DNA from: Clostridiaceae bacterium
Lineage (GTDB): Bacteria > Bacillota > Clostridia > DSM-8532
Direction: 5' to 3'
Assembly: GCA_012842645.1 (NCBI GenBank)
Contig: DUSJ01000091.1
Span: 1-5,958 of the forward strand
DNA length: 5,958 nucleotides
The position numbers and the translations under genes are program-made. Shown here piece after piece: positions 5,801 through 5,958 of this stretch. The notes beneath the pieces are model-generated. The model had not been told where the DNA came from. It saw nothing but the letters and a program-made list of their open reading frames with translations, and did not search any database. Every line of letters starts with the position of its first letter. Within the stretch, counting starts at the first letter, position 1.

Positions 5801-5829
5801 AAAAGCTCCCTGTAACCGGGAGCTTTTTT
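5801..5829. terminator. Rho-independent terminator shared by the TPR-like gene and tRNA-Cys
   Basis: AAAAGCTCCC (5801-5810) pairs perfectly with GGGAGCTTTT (5818-5827) over a 7-nt loop, and six T (5824-5829) end the plus-strand transcript. On the minus strand the same stem is followed by TTTTCTTATTG, so it can also end the tRNA transcript, whose 3' end is only two bases away. Confidence 0.9.
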
Positions 5830-5831
5830 GT

Positions 5832-5906
<75 letters not shown>

Positions 5907-5919
5907 GTATCCAACAGCA

Positions 5920-5945
5920 ATATATGCCGGCGCGGGGGCATATAT
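5920..5945. repeat. 9-bp inverted repeat upstream of tRNA-Cys
   Basis: ATATATGCC (5920-5928) and GGCATATAT (5937-5945) are perfect complements around the GC-rich loop GGCGCGGG. It has no T-tract on either side, so it is not an obvious terminator. It lies 14 bases before the 5' end of the tRNA and could be a processing hairpin between tRNAs or a protein site. No gene is visible in 5907-5958. Confidence 0.45.
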
Positions 5946-5958
5946 ACCCGGATAAAAA

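Overview
This window looks like chromosome from a low-to-moderate GC Gram-positive anaerobe of the Clostridia type. The reasons are near-perfect AGGAGG ribosome binding sites, AT-rich spacers between genes of intermediate GC, T-tract terminators, a CCA-encoding tRNA, and a membrane GGDEF-EAL protein beside a CUT2-type sugar transporter. The genus cannot be fixed from the sequence alone.

Layout. Positions 1-1242 (minus strand) hold a sugar ABC transporter: a complete RbsC/MglC-type permease followed 49 bases later by the first 69 codons of its ATPase, cut by the window edge. The permease has its own upstream region (1243-1412) with an exact 13-bp direct repeat at a 21-bp period. A terminator at 1413-1456 separates it from a 670-aa PAS-GGDEF-EAL protein (1488-3500, minus), which appears to keep both c-di-GMP synthesis and hydrolysis residues.

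Positions 3640-4316 (plus) are a gene graveyard with intact control signals. An extended -10 promoter overlaps a GntR/FadR-like palindrome, followed by a good RBS and the first ~34 codons of a GntR-family regulator. This then runs, out of frame, into the C-terminal four-helix membrane part of a different protein. The simplest reading is a deletion that fused two neighbouring genes. A strong 15-bp hairpin (4368-4408) sits between this remnant and a convergent membrane-anchored NERD-domain protein (4471-5211, minus).

From 5362 a good sigma-A promoter drives a small TPR-like protein (5427-5786, plus), closed by a terminator that can work in both directions. It faces a tRNA-Cys(GCA) gene on the minus strand (5832-5906). 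The last 52 bases hold a 9-bp inverted repeat and no gene I can support.

Functional links are weak. The transporter genes form one unit, while the c-di-GMP enzyme, NERD protein, TPR protein and tRNA look like independent transcription units. I see no CRISPR array, transposase, phage gene or convincing new multi-gene system. The most unusual parts are the regulator/membrane-protein junction with its surviving operator, and the repeat array ahead of the transporter.
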